Notes: a model not told the origin generated them from the sequence alone. 43,657 nucleotides of DNA from Candidatus Faecousia excrementigallinarum (GCA_018713285.1 DVFK01000110.1:1-43657), one strand, 5' to 3'. Shown: positions 17,872 to 26,293, counted from the first letter of the stretch. Translations and numbers: made by a program.

Positions 17872-18245
17872 TCACCGCAAGGGGCGTTTTTCCCGGCTGA
17901 AGGTGTAAGCACCCAGTCCAAAAGCTCCCCGTCCACTTCCCGGCTGTCCCGTAGGGGAATGTGGTGGGTCCAGCGGCCGGGGTAGGGCTCCGTTGCCACC
18001 CAGACCCGGGGAGACGCCAGCCTCTGCCCCAGCCCCAGGGTCACCACAATGTATTCCCCTTGGATGCCTTTCATCCTCGCCATGGAAACGCAGCAGAAAA
18101 CCCTTGGATTCCGGAAGGTAATCTGGGTTTTCTGCACCTCCAGCGCCGCATCAGGGCAAAGGGCAAGCAGCTTTTCCCGGAAGGCTTCATACAAAGCCAG
18201 CGCCCCGGGCTTTCCGTCAAAGAACATCTGCTCATCTATGGTCAT
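17872..18245 (-). pseudogene. DUF5655-domain protein gene, 3' end shifted out of frame
   Basis: The first 110 or so codons read as a DUF5655-type domain (FFDGKPGALALYEAFREKLL, then VQKTQITFRNPRVFCCV and a late VDGELLDWVL). Family members are usually about 120 residues and end soon after such a segment. Here the frame has no stop and runs antisense through the GGGtGRT operon to 16044. A shift of one base near 17896 restores FSREKRPLR and a TGA at 17872-17874, the expected end. I therefore read it as a one-base deletion, either a real mutation or an assembly error. The ATG at 18245 has AGGAGA upstream. The family's function is not known to me. Confidence 0.65.
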
Positions 18246-18275
18246 TGCCGCAAAAGCTCTCCTTTTCTCAATATT

Positions 18276-18306
18276 GCACCCCCGGCCAGAATATCGCCGG
18301 GGGTGC
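18276..18306 (-). terminator. Stem-loop at the end of the kinase operon
   Basis: A perfect 11-bp GC-rich stem (18276-18286 with 18296-18306) follows the kinase stop. On the minus strand only a short AT stretch follows, so termination strength is uncertain. Confidence 0.55.
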
Positions 18307-18324
18307 TTTGGGTGTATGCCGTTT

Positions 18325-20568
18325 TCAGGGAATGATTCCCAGAAGGTTCAGGCGGACCGTTTCTCCGTAATACAAGCCCAGTCCCAGCCGGGAGTAGTAC
18401 TCGTCACCGCTTTCCGGCTCCCGCTCCAGGATGTACTCCGCCATCTCGTTGATTTTATCCACTCTGCTTGCTCCCTCATCCAGAGTGGCAATCACCTCGT
18501 GGGCATAGCTCCAATCCACGCTGTTCTCTTTCAGCACGCTGCTCCATTCCGTTCCGTCCGGACGGGTGTGCTCATAGCTTTCCACCAGCTCCTGGGCACG
18601 CACCATGGCCGCCTTTACCGCATTCACATCCGGGTAGATATAGTCTCCGCCCTCCTGCTCCCGGAGTATATTGAGGTATGCCGCACCGTAGCAGCTGAAG
18701 AACCAGCTTTGCGCCAGAGAGTTATTCTGGCAGTACACGGAATCCACACCCCGTACCTGGTCAAACAGCCCGAAGGGGAATATGGTATCGTTCCCCAAAG
18801 TCAGGCTTCTCAGGGATGTGGCATTGTCCAGGGCTCCTTCGCAGATATACACCGTGTTTTCCCCGGAGGGGGTGTCCGAAAGATCCAGTTCCTCCAGATT
18901 CGCCGGCACGTCCAGCAGGACACAGCTGTCATCTTCCAGGAAACCATACACCACGCCCAGCTCATCCACCATCACGAAGGACAGGGCACCAACGCCCGTT
19001 TCCATCTCAAAGGGGTAAGCCCGACATTCCTGGGGCAGCACCTGCCGGAAGTCTTCCGGCTCCATAGCATAAACCGCCCGCAGGGCATCACAGCCGGAGA
19101 AGCAGTCCTCCCCGACACTGGCAAGGGTGGCGAAGGTGGATACCTGCCGCAGACCGGGGCAATCTTCAAAGGCGCCGTCGCCAATGACGGTGCAGGTATA
19201 GGGCAGCCATACCTGCTGCAGCTCCTTATGACCGGAAAAAGCCCCGGCGGCAATTTCCGTCACCTCCTGATTATCAATGGTATCCGGAACAAAGAGCATG
19301 CCATCTGCATCCAGTGTACCCTCAAAGCCTACAATGGTAATGCCCTTCTCCCCTGCCAGGTAAACCAGGCCTTCCTCCGACACCTGCTCCTGGGGCTCCG
19401 TCTGTGTGGGCGGGGTGGTGGTGGGCTGGGTGGTGGTGGGCTGGGTGGTTTCCGTCTGGGTCTGGGAGGGCTTGGTGCTGTGAATCCAGGCCTCGCCCTT
19501 GGGGGTATCCTCCTTGTTGCCCAGCGCCACCGCCGCCACAATCACCAAGGCCAGGGCGGCAACACCCGCCGCAACCCATTTCCAGGGTTTCCGGGCTGTG
19601 GGCTTTACAGGTTCCGGCCGGGGCTCCTGGATATCCAGTTCCCGGGCCAGCTCCTCCACCGTCTGGGTACGCTCCTTGGGCTGCACCCGCATACCCCGGA
19701 GGATTGCCCCATCCTGCTGGGGGGTGAGTCCCTGACAATAGTGGGAGGGGGGCTGCAAATCGTCATGCTCCAGCCGCTCCAGGGCAGAGGTGGGCATAAC
19801 GCCAGTGAGCAAAAAGTAGATGGTGGCACACAGGGCGTACACATCCGTATAACTCCCCTGTCCGCCGGTAAGGTACTGCTCCACCGGGGCAAAGCCCTGC
19901 TTCAGCAGCACCGTCATGGAGTTGCCGCCGCCCACGTTTCTTGCGGAGCCGAAATCCAGCAGCTTCAGGGTGCCATCGGGCATCCACATGATGTTATCCG
20001 GTGTGATGTCCCGGTGAAGAACTCCCAGCTTGTGAATCACCGCCAAATCCCGCAGCAGCGGGGGCAGCTTGGGCAGCAGCTCTTCCGGGGGGATTTTCCC
20101 GCCCATCCGGGCGGCCTTTTCGTGGAGGGGGGTGCCGTCCAGGTATTCCATTACCAGATAGGCCGTGCCCCGCTTCTGGAACTGGTCCATCACCTGCACC
20201 ACAGAGGGCACTTTGCCCATGGTGGCCAGCATCCGGGCCTCACCGCTGAAGCTTTCCAGTCCGGTTTTGAATTCCTCCTCATACCCCGGCTTGACCTGCA
20301 CCGTACCGTCCTGGGCACGAACAGCGCTGCGCACGGGGAAGTACTCCTTCACCGCCACCAGCTCTCCCCGCTCCCGGTTCAACGCCCGGTATGTAATGCC
20401 GAATCCGCCCTGTCCCAGCACCTTTTGCAGCTGATAGGTGTAAAGGGTTCCCTCCAGAACCGTGCCGGAGGACATTCCCAGATTGTCCTGGGTGGTAAAC
20501 AGCTGGGTTCCGCAGTGGATGCAAAATGCCCCATCCCCCGGCTGATTGCATTTGGGACAATATTTCAT
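18325..20568 (-). CDS. Membrane Ser/Thr protein kinase with extracellular BspA-like and CAP-like parts
   Basis: A 747-residue receptor-like kinase. Residues 4-19 form a zinc ribbon (CPKC and CIHC). Residues 45-290 are a protein kinase with GQGGFGITY, VAVKEYF (ATP-binding Lys), catalytic HRDITPDN (about 184) and DFGSAR. A membrane helix spans about 328-350, followed by a Thr/Pro/Gln-rich spacer. Residues 385-620 resemble BspA-type leucine-rich repeats (EIAAGAFSGHKELQQV, VIGDGAFEDCPGLRQV). Residues 640-740 resemble a degenerate CAP/SCP domain (RAQELVESYEHTRPDGTEW). The DFG and HRD residues are intact, so kinase activity is likely. It is last in a four-gene operon, three bases after the protease-FHA gene. 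Confidence 0.85.
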   Translation of the reverse strand: MKYCPKCNQPGDGAFCIHCGTQLFTTQDNLGMSSGTVLEGTLYTYQLQKVLGQGGFGITYRALNRERGELVAVKEYFPVRSAVRAQDGTVQVKPGYEEEFKTGLESFSGEARMLATMGKVPSVVQVMDQFQKRGTAYLVMEYLDGTPLHEKAARMGGKIPPEELLPKLPPLLRDLAVIHKLGVLHRDITPDNIMWMPDGTLKLLDFGSARNVGGGNSMTVLLKQGFAPVEQYLTGGQGSYTDVYALCATIYFLLTGVMPTSALERLEHDDLQPPSHYCQGLTPQQDGAILRGMRVQPKERTQTVEELARELDIQEPRPEPVKPTARKPWKWVAAGVAALALVIVAAVALGNKEDTPKGEAWIHSTKPSQTQTETTQPTTTQPTTTPPTQTEPQEQVSEEGLVYLAGEKGITIVGFEGTLDADGMLFVPDTIDNQEVTEIAAGAFSGHKELQQVWLPYTCTVIGDGAFEDCPGLRQVSTFATLASVGEDCFSGCDALRAVYAMEPEDFRQVLPQECRAYPFEMETGVGALSFVMVDELGVVYGFLEDDSCVLLDVPANLEELDLSDTPSGENTVYICEGALDNATSLRSLTLGNDTIFPFGLFDQVRGVDSVYCQNNSLAQSWFFSCYGAAYLNILREQEGGDYIYPDVNAVKAAMVRAQELVESYEHTRPDGTEWSSVLKENSVDWSYAHEVIATLDEGASRVDKINEMAEYILEREPESGDEYYSRLGLGLYYGETVRLNLLGIIP

Positions 20569-20571
20569 GGT

Positions 20572-21957
20572 TTACACGCCTCCCTTCACATCAACTACAA
20601 AGGTCTCCTGCTGGGAAGCCAGGCTGAACCGGTCTCCCGGCTTCAGCTCCACCGCCTGATTTGCCGCCAGCCGCTGGCCGCCTCCCAGGTAGGTGCCGTA
20701 GCTGGAGCCTGCGTCCTTCAGGTAGAGCTTTCCCTCTACCACCGTCAGCTCACAGTGAACCCGGCTGATCCCCTTCACGTCCTGGGGGTATACCAGCTGG
20801 TTCATCTGGGGATCCCGCCCCAGGCGCACCACATGGTTCACCGCATAGCGTTTTCCCCCAAAGTACCCGGACACGCCCTGAATCCGGAAGCCGCTGTCCC
20901 CGGGAACGGTCTGGGGCTGGGGAGTCCGGTACACCGGCGCTCCTGCCCGGGGCTTTCCGCTTCCCTTTTTCCGCAGGACAAACCAGACCCCTGCTCCCAC
21001 TGCCGCCAGGGCCACCACCACAATGGCAATCCAGCCCCAGCTGCTGCGGACATTGTAGTCAATGCCCAGCTCATCCAGGGCCTGACGCACATAATCAATG
21101 TAGATGGCATAGTTCAGGCTCTCTGTGGCGTTGGCGGTATAGGTGTTGACACCCACCACCTTGCCCTGGGAATTGATGAGGGGGCCGCCGGAATTGCCTC
21201 CGTGGATGGTGGCATCGTGCTGAATCACCTGCACATCCCCCTCAGAGGCCATGGTGGTAAACCGGGAGACAACGCCTGTGGTCACAGTCACATCGCTGAC
21301 CCGGGAATTGTAGCTCTGGGTATAAGTGTATATGGGAAGCTGCTGGTTTCCGTTGGGGAAATAGTTTCCGGAAAACTCCCAGCCGGTAGCAGTGGACACA
21401 TCGTCGCTCAGGGCAGGAAAGCCCAGGGCATAAACCTGCTGTCCCACGCCCAGGGTCTCCGCCCCCGCAGCCAGCTCCAGCGCCACCCGGCCCGGTACCC
21501 GCTCTCTGGCCTGCAAGACCGCAAAATCGAAGTCCGGGGAGATGTAAAGCACATCACACGCAACCATCCGCTCGGTTTGGATGTCATAAATGGGGGGCAG
21601 GGCATCCACGGTATACAGCTGCCCCTCCGACTCCACCGCCCGGACGGTGGTGCTATAGGAATTTTCCTCCAGCATCAGATACACCCGCTGGGACTGGGTC
21701 AGGCTGCCGTCCTGATTGGCTGCCGTCACCACATGGCGGTTGGTTATAAAGATATCCGTTTCCTCTCCGATTTTGCCTACGCCAAAGGCAGAGCCTACGC
21801 CGGCGTAAACCATGCCGTCGGAAAGGGTTGTTTCCGCATACACCTGCACCACGCCGTTGGCCGCCTGGGCCGGTGTCTGATCCTTTCCCGCCACCATAAC
21901 CGGCACCGACAGCACCAGGCACAGCACAACGAGAAATATCGCCATCCTTCTTTTCAT
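20572..21957 (-). CDS. Exported trypsin-like protease fused through a membrane helix to an FHA domain
   Basis: A 461-residue protein with an N-terminal signal sequence (residues 5-25) and a trypsin-like domain outside the cell. Its apparent triad is His in ITNRHVVT (about 75), Asp in DFDFAVLQ (about 142) and Ser in HGGNSGGPL (about 256). A membrane helix at 307-329 leads to a basic, Pro-rich linker and a cytosolic FHA domain (about 370-461: VRLGRDPQMNQLV, GISRVHCELTV, SSYGTYL). The FHA part should bind phospho-Thr made by the neighbouring kinase. The start chosen has GGGAG upstream; the longer frame adds 19 residues without a ribosome site. Confidence 0.85.
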   Translation of the reverse strand: MKRRMAIFLVVLCLVLSVPVMVAGKDQTPAQAANGVVQVYAETTLSDGMVYAGVGSAFGVGKIGEETDIFITNRHVVTAANQDGSLTQSQRVYLMLEENSYSTTVRAVESEGQLYTVDALPPIYDIQTERMVACDVLYISPDFDFAVLQARERVPGRVALELAAGAETLGVGQQVYALGFPALSDDVSTATGWEFSGNYFPNGNQQLPIYTYTQSYNSRVSDVTVTTGVVSRFTTMASEGDVQVIQHDATIHGGNSGGPLINSQGKVVGVNTYTANATESLNYAIYIDYVRQALDELGIDYNVRSSWGWIAIVVVALAAVGAGVWFVLRKKGSGKPRAGAPVYRTPQPQTVPGDSGFRIQGVSGYFGGKRYAVNHVVRLGRDPQMNQLVYPQDVKGISRVHCELTVVEGKLYLKDAGSSYGTYLGGGQRLAANQAVELKPGDRFSLASQQETFVVDVKGGV

Positions 21958-22033
21958 GGCAAACGCTCCCTTCTTTTCTTCTTTTTCACAGGCTCTGCAG
22001 TGAACTTGCTCCACGGTCGGAGGTCTGCAGGCC

Positions 22034-22927
22034 TCAACACTGCAAAATCACAGCGGTGTAATTGTCCTGTCCGGGCCAGGCCTTTTCCTCCACGGCCTTG
22101 CCGATGGCCTCCGCGGCCTCCTGGGCCGGAAGGCTCAGGTACTGCTCCAGTTCCAGAACGGTCAGCGCATTATAAACGCCGTCACTCATCAGCAGAAACC
22201 TGTCCCCCGGGCGAATGGCAACAAAATCCTCCGGTTGATCCACATACGCCAGCTGTCCCATTCCCAGATAGCTGGTAAGCCCGGCAGCCTTGGGATGGCT
22301 TTGGGCCTCTTCCAGAGTGCCCTCTCCATTGACGGCGTTCAGCTCCAGCCGGCAGCGGTAATTGTGCTCCCGGTTCAGCTGAAACATGCTTCCGTCCCGG
22401 AACAGGCAGATTCGGCTGTCCCCCACGGAGAGGAAGTAAAACCGCTCCTCCTGCACCAGTCCCAGCACCAGGGTGCTTCCGCTGCCGCCCAGATTCTCCG
22501 GCCCCAGCATCCGGTTCACCGCCCGGTTCGCCTCTGTCAGCAGCCGCAGCAGCTTATGCCGGGGCTCCTCCTCCGGCTGGGCGTAAAAGCCGTTCATCAC
22601 CGCAGATACCGCCGTCTGGCTGACTGCATCGCCGTTCTCCAGTCCGCCCATGCCGTCCGCCACCACCGCCAGCAGGCCGTGGGTGGGATACAGGTCTTCC
22701 GGGGATACGGAAAAGCAGTCCTGCTGACTCTGCCGCTGCCCCTGGGCGTGGAGCCTGCCCACCAGGGGAACCGCCAGAGGCATGGGCTGAGCCGGCGCGG
22801 CTTTGCGCCGCTTCCTGATTCGGGACAAAAGCAGCGCTGCCAGAATCCCCACAGCCAGTCCCACTCCCAGGGCTGCCGCCACCAATGGCCAGGATGGAAC
22901 CAACACCATGGTCGTCAGCATCTTCAT
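22034..22927 (-). CDS. Membrane-anchored PP2C-family protein phosphatase
   Basis: A 297-residue Ser/Thr phosphatase with one N-terminal membrane helix (about residues 11-35), followed by a basic stretch that fits a cytosolic catalytic domain. PP2C motifs are present: QDCFSV, VVADGMGG (metal-binding Asp), GSGSTLVLGLV, FLSVGDSRICLF, FLLMSDGVYNAL and the final QDNYTAVIL. It should reverse phosphorylation by the kinase encoded in the same operon. The ATG at 22927 lies four bases after the FHA stop; the longer frame would overlap the FHA gene. A 76-bp gap separates it from the protease-FHA gene. Confidence 0.88.
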   Translation of the reverse strand: MKMLTTMVLVPSWPLVAAALGVGLAVGILAALLLSRIRKRRKAAPAQPMPLAVPLVGRLHAQGQRQSQQDCFSVSPEDLYPTHGLLAVVADGMGGLENGDAVSQTAVSAVMNGFYAQPEEEPRHKLLRLLTEANRAVNRMLGPENLGGSGSTLVLGLVQEERFYFLSVGDSRICLFRDGSMFQLNREHNYRCRLELNAVNGEGTLEEAQSHPKAAGLTSYLGMGQLAYVDQPEDFVAIRPGDRFLLMSDGVYNALTVLELEQYLSLPAQEAAEAIGKAVEEKAWPGQDNYTAVILQC

Positions 22928-22931
22928 GGCA

Positions 22932-23522
22932 TCAGCCCCGCTTCCAGTCAAAGTTTTCGCCGCACAGAGCAACAAAAATCAGCTTGGTGGTGCCAATGGA
23001 AATCACATCGTAATTGTGAATCTCCACCGGGTTGAGGACGGTCTTGCCGTTGACCTTGATGAGATTCCGCCCGGCAGAGGGGCCCACGTAGAAAATGGAC
23101 TCCGTGTCGTCATAGGCAATCATGGCGTGGTTCTGGCGGGAAATCTGGGTATCTCCGGGAATCCGCACGTCTCCCATTTCCCTGCCTATGTAGTTATAGC
23201 CTCCGTGGAGCCGATAGTCATTGCCCCGCATCGGGCCTTCCGTGCACACCAGCCAGCCCACTACCGGGTCAGTGGTGCCCTCGCCCCGCAGATCGCCCCC
23301 GATGGTGGTGGGCTGGAAGGGAGTAACTTCCCCCGTTCCGGCGGGAACAAATGTGGGAACGGGCGCTTCCGTCTTGGGGAAGCCCCCTACACCCCCCGGA
23401 TTGGCAAAGGGTTCCGTAGGTGGTACGCCGCCGGCCTGGGCGCAGATGGGGCAGGTATTGTGGAGTGCCGCATTATAATAGTGGCCGTTGGGGCACTGGG
23501 TGGGTTGATTTTTGATTTCCAT
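22932..23522 (-). CDS. FHA-domain protein with N-terminal zinc-ribbon-like Cys motif
   Basis: A 196-residue cytosolic protein, first in the operon. Residues 10-30 hold CPNGHYYN and CPICA, a likely zinc-binding ribbon like those in T7SS/T6SS-type FHA proteins. A Pro/Gly/Thr-rich linker leads to an FHA domain (about 95-190: YNYIGREMGDVRI, QISRQNHAMIAYD, RNLIKVNGKTVL). FHA domains bind phospho-Thr, so it is a likely kinase substrate or adaptor. Two ATGs lie three codons apart; that at 23522 is nine bases from GGAGG and preferred. Threonines in the linker are plausible phosphorylation sites, by inference. Confidence 0.85.
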   Translation of the reverse strand: MEIKNQPTQCPNGHYYNAALHNTCPICAQAGGVPPTEPFANPGGVGGFPKTEAPVPTFVPAGTGEVTPFQPTTIGGDLRGEGTTDPVVGWLVCTEGPMRGNDYRLHGGYNYIGREMGDVRIPGDTQISRQNHAMIAYDDTESIFYVGPSAGRNLIKVNGKTVLNPVEIHNYDVISIGTTKLIFVALCGENFDWKRG

Positions 23523-23550
23523 GGTCATTTTCCTCCTGCTTGTTTTTTTG

Positions 23551-23587
23551 ATTTCGGGATTCAACATCAGTAAATACCTCCCGAAAT
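23551..23587 (-). other. Leader hairpin of the FHA-PP2C-protease-kinase operon
   Basis: A perfect 9-bp stem (ATTTCGGGA with TCCCGAAAT, 19-base loop) lies in the transcript leader about 30 bases before the ribosome site. No U-tract follows. Confidence 0.5.
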
Positions 23588-23625
23588 TCTCTATTCTACC
23601 AGCACATATACCTCTCGCTTATTAT

Positions 23626-23654
23626 AGTATAGCATATCCCCCAAATAATAGCAA
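23626..23654 (-). promoter_or_regulatory. Promoter of the phospho-signalling operon
   Basis: On the minus strand TTGCTA (23649-23654), 17 bases, TATACT (23626-23631). The leader would be about 97 bases. Confidence 0.65.
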
Positions 23655-23709
23655 GTATTTTTACAATTCATCAGTCTTTCTGCCAAAGTTTTCTTCCGAA
23701 TCCGATTAG

Positions 23710-23870
23710 GGAAGCTCTGAAAAAATCGGCAAGAGCTGGCAGCGAGAGATTTTTTGTCAGACCAAAGGATGGGAAATTGGGGAATACTGGATGTATTCCC
23801 AATTTTACATCCTGACGGGCTGGCAAAAAAGATCCGCTGTCCAGCCGCAGACGATTTATTCAGAGTTTCC
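23710..23870. repeat. MITE-like palindromic element, copy A
   Basis: A 161-bp element ends in near-matching inverted repeats: GGAAGCTCTGAAAAAATCG at 23710-23728 and the complement of 23852-23870, 17 of 19 alike. Inside, successive segments pair towards a central loop: AGCG with CGCT, a T-rich with an A-rich arm, GTCAG with CTGAC, GGATG with CATCC and a 13-bp inner stem. The inner TGAATAAATC of the ends recalls IS5-group termini (IS903). A related, decayed copy lies at 38272-38404. No coding role is apparent. Confidence 0.7.
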
Positions 23871-23900
23871 TTAGAACAGCGCTCCGTATCTGCCTTATGT

Positions 23901-23920
23901 AAGGCAGCCGAAGCTGCCTT
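23901..23920 (-). terminator. Stem-loop after spoIVB
   Basis: AAGGCAGC and GCTGCCTT enclose TTCG on the minus strand, four bases after the spoIVB stop. No U-tract follows, and an overlapping palindrome at 23891-23906 could form an alternative stem. Confidence 0.55.
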
Positions 23921-23923
23921 TTC

Positions 23924-24892
23924 CTATTCCGCCGCATCCAGCATATTTTCGATGAAAATGCCATAGCCCGTGGTGGGGTCATTTACCAGCACATGGGTCA
24001 CGGCGCCTATGAGTCTGCCGTCCTGTATAAGGGGACTGCCGGACATGCCCTGGACGATGCCGCCGGTCTGGCTCAGGAGGGTGGGATCGGTGATTTTTAT
24101 CAGGAAGTTCCGCCCCTCTTCCCCGGATTCGGGATAGATTTTCAAAATCTCCACAGAATATTCCCGGGTCTTTTGATTTTCCACCGTGGAGCGGATGGTA
24201 GCCTCACCGGTATGCACCTGCTCCCACTGGGCCACCGGCAGGGCCTCTCCCTGCACCGGCTGTTCCAGCTTGCCGAATACCCCCTGGCTGGTATTTTTTT
24301 CAATGGTACCCAAGGACTTTTGACCGTTCAGGGCACCCATGAGCTGGCCCGGCGTGCCCACCTTGCCCTGGTTCACCCAGAGGATGGTGGCCTCATAAAC
24401 GCTTCCCTGCCGGATGCGCAGAAGCTCCCCGTTCCCGGAATTTACCCCATGGCCCAGGGCACCGAAAGCGCCGGTTGCCGGGTCGTACCAGGTGACGGTG
24501 CCCACCCCTGTGACCCCTTCCTTGAGGTAAAGTCCCAGTTTGGGGCCCTGCTGGGTAATCTGGGGGGTGAGCTTCAGGGTCAGCTCCTTGCCGCCCCGGT
24601 CGATGGTTACCTGAACCTGGCCGTCAGAGCGAAGAAGCGCCTGCCGCACATCCTCAATACAGGTTATGGTCTTGCTGTCCACCTTCACCAGCCGGTCACC
24701 GATTTTTAAGCCCGCCGCCTGGGCTTCCTGCCCCAGAGACTTGTCAAAAGCCGCCACCGTCACCTGCTGATCCTCCAACGAAATGCCAATCAGCTCCCCG
24801 CCGGGAATCAGCAGCCCCTGGGCGTAGACGCTGGGTATCAGCAGTAGGAGCCATACCAGCAGAATCGCCGTGGTTTTTGTTATTTTTTTCAT
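23924..24892 (-). CDS. spoIVB: SpoIVB-type serine peptidase
   Basis: In Bacillus this forespore-secreted protease triggers the pathway that activates sigma-K in the mother cell. The 322-residue product has an N-terminal membrane or signal segment (residues 8-25), a PDZ domain (about 45-110: AAGLKIGDRLVKVDSKTI) and an S55-type peptidase domain. The probable triad is His in GALGHGV (about 146), Ser in QGMSGSPLIQDGRL (about 281) and Asp in LVNDPTTGYGIF (about 305). It is shorter than the Bacillus protein (about 425 residues). The ATG at 24892 has GGAGGG upstream. A weak sigma-G-like promoter (TTATG, 16 bases, TATATTA) lies upstream, with low confidence. Confidence 0.88.
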   Translation of the reverse strand: MKKITKTTAILLVWLLLLIPSVYAQGLLIPGGELIGISLEDQQVTVAAFDKSLGQEAQAAGLKIGDRLVKVDSKTITCIEDVRQALLRSDGQVQVTIDRGGKELTLKLTPQITQQGPKLGLYLKEGVTGVGTVTWYDPATGAFGALGHGVNSGNGELLRIRQGSVYEATILWVNQGKVGTPGQLMGALNGQKSLGTIEKNTSQGVFGKLEQPVQGEALPVAQWEQVHTGEATIRSTVENQKTREYSVEILKIYPESGEEGRNFLIKITDPTLLSQTGGIVQGMSGSPLIQDGRLIGAVTHVLVNDPTTGYGIFIENMLDAAE

Positions 24893-25028
24893 TTCCCTGC
24901 CCTCCATTTGTTTGCTGCCCCTTTAATATACCTCACAATTCCCTTTCATAACCCTTGCAAAAGTCGAAAGTTTTGGCCATTGCTGGTTTCTTTGGAAAAA
25001 TGCTGGATTTTATCAGGAGGCTGTCCTT

Positions 25029-25051
25029 TTACCTATTGACAAAGTAGGTAG
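25029..25051. promoter_or_regulatory. Rrf2-type operator, copy 1 (over the nifS -35)
   Basis: TTACCTAT, seven bases, GTAGGTAG. Six of eight positions of the second arm match a perfect inverted repeat. It covers the -35 hexamer and matches the arm sequence and spacing of copy 2, 34 bases downstream. Confidence 0.6.
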
Positions 25052-25064
25052 GAAGTGCTATATT
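25036..25064 (+). promoter_or_regulatory. Promoter of nifS-nifU-rrf2
   Basis: TTGACA (25036-25041), 17 bases, TATATT (25059-25064). Transcription should start near 25071, inside the second operator. Confidence 0.75.
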
Positions 25065-25085
25065 ACCTATGGTTTTGATAGGTAA
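25063..25085. promoter_or_regulatory. Rrf2-type operator, copy 2 (over the start site)
   Basis: TTACCTAT, seven bases, ATAGGTAA: a perfect 8-bp inverted repeat from the -10 into the transcribed leader. The placement suits repression, probably by the Rrf2-family protein made from the same operon. Confidence 0.65.
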
Positions 25086-25105
25086 AAACGAAGGAGAAAT
25101 CTACC

Positions 25106-26293
25106 ATGAAAGTTTACGCAGACAACGCTGCTACCACAAAAATCAGCGAACACGCACTGGCAGCCATGCTGCCCTGCTATGAAACATATTACGGCAACCC
25201 TTCCAGCCTCCACTCCATCGGCCAGCAGGCCAAGGAGATTCTGGAGGACGCCCGCAGCCGGATGGCCAAGTGCCTGGGCTGTGAAGCAAGAGAAATTTAC
25301 TTCACCTCCGGCGGCAGTGAATCCGACAACCAGGCCATTCTCTCCGCCGCCTACACCGGAGCCAAGAAGGGCAAAAAGCACATTATTTCCACGGCTTTTG
25401 AGCACCACGCCGTGCTCCACACCCTGAAAAAGCTGGAAAAAGAGGGCTTTGAAGTCACCCTTTTGTCCGTGAAAGAGGGGCACAATGTAAAAGCCCAGCA
25501 GGTGAAGGATGCCATCCGGGAGGACACGTGCCTCGTAACCACCATGTACGCCAACAACGAAATCGGCTCCATTTTGCCCATTGCGGAAATCGGCAAAATC
25601 TGCAAGGAGGCCGGGGTGGTGTTCCACACCGATGCCGTTCAGGCGGTGGGGCATCTGCCCATTGATGTAAAGGCGGAAAACATCGATATGCTCAGCCTGT
25701 CCGCCCACAAGTTCCACGGCCCCAAGGGCGTGGGTGCTCTGTACGTCCGCCGGGGTGTTCCCCTTCTGAATCTGATTGAAGGCGGCGCCCAGGAGCGGAA
25801 CAAGCGGGCTGGCACGGAGAATCTTCCGGGCATTGTGGGCATGACCGTTGCCCTGGAGGACGCCTGCGAGAACCTGGAGAAGAACGCCGCCTATGTGGCA
25901 GGTCTGCGGGACAAGCTCATCGCCGGTCTTTCCCAGATTCCCCACTGCGCCCTCAACGGCGACCCAGTAAACCGGCTGCCCGGCAATGTGAGCTTCTGCT
26001 TTGAGGGCATTGAGGGCGAGTCCCTGCTTCTGATGCTGGACGCCCTGGGAATTTCCGCCTCCTCCGGTTCCGCCTGCACCTCCGGCTCCCTGGACCCCAG
26101 CCATGTGCTGCTGGCCATCGGTCGGGTGCACGATGTAGCCCACGGCTCTTTGCGGCTGTCCCTGAGCCACTACAACACCCCGGAGGAAATGGACCACATC
26201 ATCGCCTCCACCGCTCAGGTGGTGGAGACCCTGCGGAACATGAGCCCCGTATGGCGGGATCTGCAAACCGGAAAAAGACAGTATATTTTATAA
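25106..26293 (+). CDS. nifS: Cysteine desulfurase
   Basis: This 395-residue PLP enzyme takes sulfur from cysteine and gives it to the scaffold protein for Fe-S cluster building. It has the NifS/IscS start (VYADNAATTKIS), the STAFEHHAVL segment, the PLP-binding Lys in SLSAHKFHGPKG (about residue 202) and the catalytic Cys in SSGSACTSGSLDPSHVL (about 323). The loop around this Cys is of the NifS/IscS type, not the SufS type. GAAGGAG precedes the ATG. It is first in an operon with nifU (12 bp downstream) and rrf2, behind a promoter with two operators. NifS for general Fe-S assembly is more likely than nitrogen fixation. Confidence 0.94.
   Translation: MKVYADNAATTKISEHALAAMLPCYETYYGNPSSLHSIGQQAKEILEDARSRMAKCLGCEAREIYFTSGGSESDNQAILSAAYTGAKKGKKHIISTAFEHHAVLHTLKKLEKEGFEVTLLSVKEGHNVKAQQVKDAIREDTCLVTTMYANNEIGSILPIAEIGKICKEAGVVFHTDAVQAVGHLPIDVKAENIDMLSLSAHKFHGPKGVGALYVRRGVPLLNLIEGGAQERNKRAGTENLPGIVGMTVALEDACENLEKNAAYVAGLRDKLIAGLSQIPHCALNGDPVNRLPGNVSFCFEGIEGESLLLMLDALGISASSGSACTSGSLDPSHVLLAIGRVHDVAHGSLRLSLSHYNTPEEMDHIIASTAQVVETLRNMSPVWRDLQTGKRQYIL

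Noticed and set aside
16044-18245. A 733-residue minus-strand protein
   Set aside because: Only its first 110 or so residues resemble a protein family. The rest is antisense to the NifU-like and GGGtGRT genes and crosses a terminator.
19400-19480. Short tandem repeats in the kinase gene as a CRISPR or satellite
   Set aside because: They encode the Thr/Pro/Gln linker after the membrane segment, a normal low-complexity spacer.
18049-22278. A 1409-codon open frame on the plus strand
   Set aside because: It lies antisense to the kinase, protease-FHA and PP2C genes, which have intact motifs. The GC-rich third positions of those genes leave few stops on the other strand.
24920-24970. Spo0A box or firm sigma-G promoter before spoIVB
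   Set aside because: AGTCGAA lacks the full TGTCGAA core, and the sigma-G-like pair has mismatches in both elements with short spacing.
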